Shown here: piece after piece, positions 7,062 to 8,149 of the stretch
Layout of the letters: each line of letters starts with the position of its first letter
Position numbering within the stretch: the stretch's first letter is position 1
Source: Clostridia bacterium
GTDB lineage: Bacteria > Bacillota_A > Clostridia > Oscillospirales > CAG-272
Direction: 5' to 3'
Assembly (NCBI GenBank): GCA_017457545.1
Contig: JAFTHF010000004.1
Span: 1 to 8,149, forward strand
DNA length: 8,149 nt
Position numbers and translations under genes: made by a program
The notes under the pieces: generated by a model
Database searches by the model: none
What the model was told of the DNA's origin: nothing
The model's input: the letters and a program-made list of their open reading frames with translations, nothing else

Positions 7062-7634
7062 TTATACTGAATATAATATCATTCCGAGTCCGGCAGAAAT
7101 AAGTATCATTAAAATTGGCGATATCCTTTTTCTTCGTACCGTCTTAAAAGCAAAGGCAACAAGTACAAGAATTACAAAAATGATAAGTCCCTTGTAATCT
7201 ATATGGACTCCCTGGCTTACGGTAGTAAAGCCGAGAAGTGTGCTCATAAAAAGAGTAATAGCCGTTGCAAGAATAAGAGCTACAATACATGGACGTACAC
7301 CATTTAAAAAGCCCTGAACTCCCTTGTATTTAAGAAAATTGCGTATTAATGAGGATATAATAAGAATGATAATAAAGGATGGAAGCACTACACCTAAGGT
7401 GGCAACAAGAGAACCAAGAAATCCGCCTTGAGAGGAGCCTACAAAGGTTGCCATATTTACGGCAATAGGACCGGGAGAGGATTCTGATACTGCTATCATG
7501 TTAAGTAGCTCATCCTCGGTAAGCCAACCAAACTGAACAGCTTTTTCCCGTATCAGAGATATCATTGCATATCCACCGCCAAAGGTAAATAAGCCAATTT
7601 CAAAAAAGGCAAGAAACAGCTGCAAATAAATCAT
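7062..7634 (-). CDS. CHR family (chromate transporter) half-size protein, second of pair
   Basis: This 190-residue membrane protein has the two hallmarks of the chromate transporter family: FGGGYAM at 18-24 in the first helix region and SESSPGPIAVNMATFVG at 50-66. Its length matches the short-chain CHR type, where two separate half proteins act together, instead of the fused roughly 400-residue form. About six hydrophobic segments follow one another, and a basic stretch (KTVRRKR, 164-170) marks a cytosolic loop. The ATG overlaps the TGA of the upstream CHR gene by 4 bases (ATGA), with AAAGGGGAGGA 6 bases upstream (7641-7651), so translation of the pair is coupled. Family members export chromate in some bacteria, but in anaerobic Clostridia the natural anion is not established. 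Confidence 0.9.
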   Translation of the reverse strand: MIYLQLFLAFFEIGLFTFGGGYAMISLIREKAVQFGWLTEDELLNMIAVSESSPGPIAVNMATFVGSSQGGFLGSLVATLGVVLPSFIIILIISSLIRNFLKYKGVQGFLNGVRPCIVALILATAITLFMSTLLGFTTVSQGVHIDYKGLIIFVILVLVAFAFKTVRRKRISPILMILISAGLGMILYSV

Positions 7635-8149
7635 TCTGCATCCTCCCCTTTACGAATTTTCTCAAGAAAATAAACGAATAACCCTGCAATGCCACAGATA
7701 ATAATGTAAAAAATAGTGGAGAATCTTATTGCAAAAATAGAAAAAGCAATCATACATACAGATACAACCGAAACGATGCAAACAGAGAAGATGGTTTTTT
7801 TCGTTTGCTTAAGCAGCTTTAACCCTGCAGAAAAGATAAGATATACCACGCACACCTGTATTCCTCTGAAAGCATATTCCACAAGGGTAAAGGATAAAAA
7901 CGCATCAAAGAAAAGAGAAATTACATATATAATTACAAAGGATGGAATACAAATAGCTACGGTAGCAAAAAGAGAACCGAGAAATCCAAGCTGCTTGTAT
8001 CCGATATAGGTTGCTGCATTGATGGCGATAGGACCGGGTGTGGATTCTGCAATAGCCACCATATCAAGAAACTCGTCCTTTTCTATATAATTTTTCTTAT
8101 TAACAAATTCATTTTCAAGCAGGGTAATCATTGCATAGCCACCACCGAA
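7631..8149 (-). CDS. CHR family (chromate transporter) half-size protein, first of pair, 5' end off window
   Basis: The visible 172 codons encode the bulk of a short-chain chromate transporter family protein. The true start lies beyond the right edge: reading on from the ATG at 8131 gives F-G-G-G-Y-A directly before that methionine, completing the family motif FGGGYAM. The internal ATG is therefore not the start, and roughly 15-25 residues are missing. A second motif, AESTPGPIAINAATYIG, mirrors that of the downstream partner. Several hydrophobic helices follow, and the protein ends in a charged cytosolic tail (EKIRKGEDAE). It overlaps the next gene by ATGA. The two halves probably form a heterodimer with opposite membrane orientation, as described for paired short CHR proteins in Bacillus. 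The operon promoter is off the window. Confidence 0.9.
   Translation of the reverse strand, partial: FGGGYAMITLLENEFVNKKNYIEKDEFLDMVAIAESTPGPIAINAATYIGYKQLGFLGSLFATVAICIPSFVIIYVISLFFDAFLSFTLVEYAFRGIQVCVVYLIFSAGLKLLKQTKKTIFSVCIVSVVSVCMIAFSIFAIRFSTIFYIIICGIAGLFVYFLEKIRKGEDAE

Noticed and set aside
7631..8131. ATG at 8131 as the start of the first CHR protein
   Set aside because: The frame stays open to the window edge and encodes the conserved FGGGYA directly upstream, so the start is off the window.

Overview
The window looks like a chromosomal segment of a low-to-mid GC Gram-positive anaerobe, most likely an uncultured Clostridia (Oscillospirales/Ruminococcaceae-like gut bacterium). This is an inference from short intergenic gaps, strong AGGAGG-type ribosome binding sites, consensus sigma-A promoters, A/T-rich spacers and protein families typical of gut Firmicutes. 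No rRNA, tRNA, insertion sequence or CRISPR array was seen.

Region 1 (1-3157, + strand) is one transport cassette. It contains the 3' end of an ABC exporter gene, a small DUF1854-type protein, and a complete 748-residue ABC exporter. The complete exporter carries an extra cytosolic N-terminal domain and a four-cysteine zinc ribbon before its membrane domain. The upstream ABC fragment has an in-frame TAA at 79-81, inside its ATPase domain. The same protein types are known in beta-proteobacteria next to cyanophycin metabolism genes, but no cyanophycin gene is visible here, so the substrate is unknown. This is the most interesting part of the window. The cassette ends at a strong, apparently bidirectional terminator (3162-3191).

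Region 2 (3193-5721, - strand) is a two-gene operon. A CPA2-type cation:proton antiporter comes first, followed by a fucose-permease-like MFS transporter that starts at GTG, with its ribosome binding site overlapping the antiporter stop codon. A near-consensus promoter (5797-5825) drives it through a leader of about 69 nt that contains a GC-rich hairpin.

Region 3 (5843-6955, - strand) is a cytoplasmic clan GH-A (GH5-like) glycoside hydrolase with its own TTGAAA-17-TATAAT promoter. With the MFS permease downstream, it suggests import and intracellular cleavage of a small glycan, although the two genes have separate promoters.

Region 4 (7062-8149, - strand) is a pair of half-size CHR (chromate transporter family) genes with a 4-base ATGA overlap. 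The first gene of the pair runs off the right edge. The pair ends in a clear intrinsic terminator that abuts the promoter of the glycoside hydrolase gene.

All intergenic gaps are under 125 bases, so no stretch longer than 300 bases lacks a gene.
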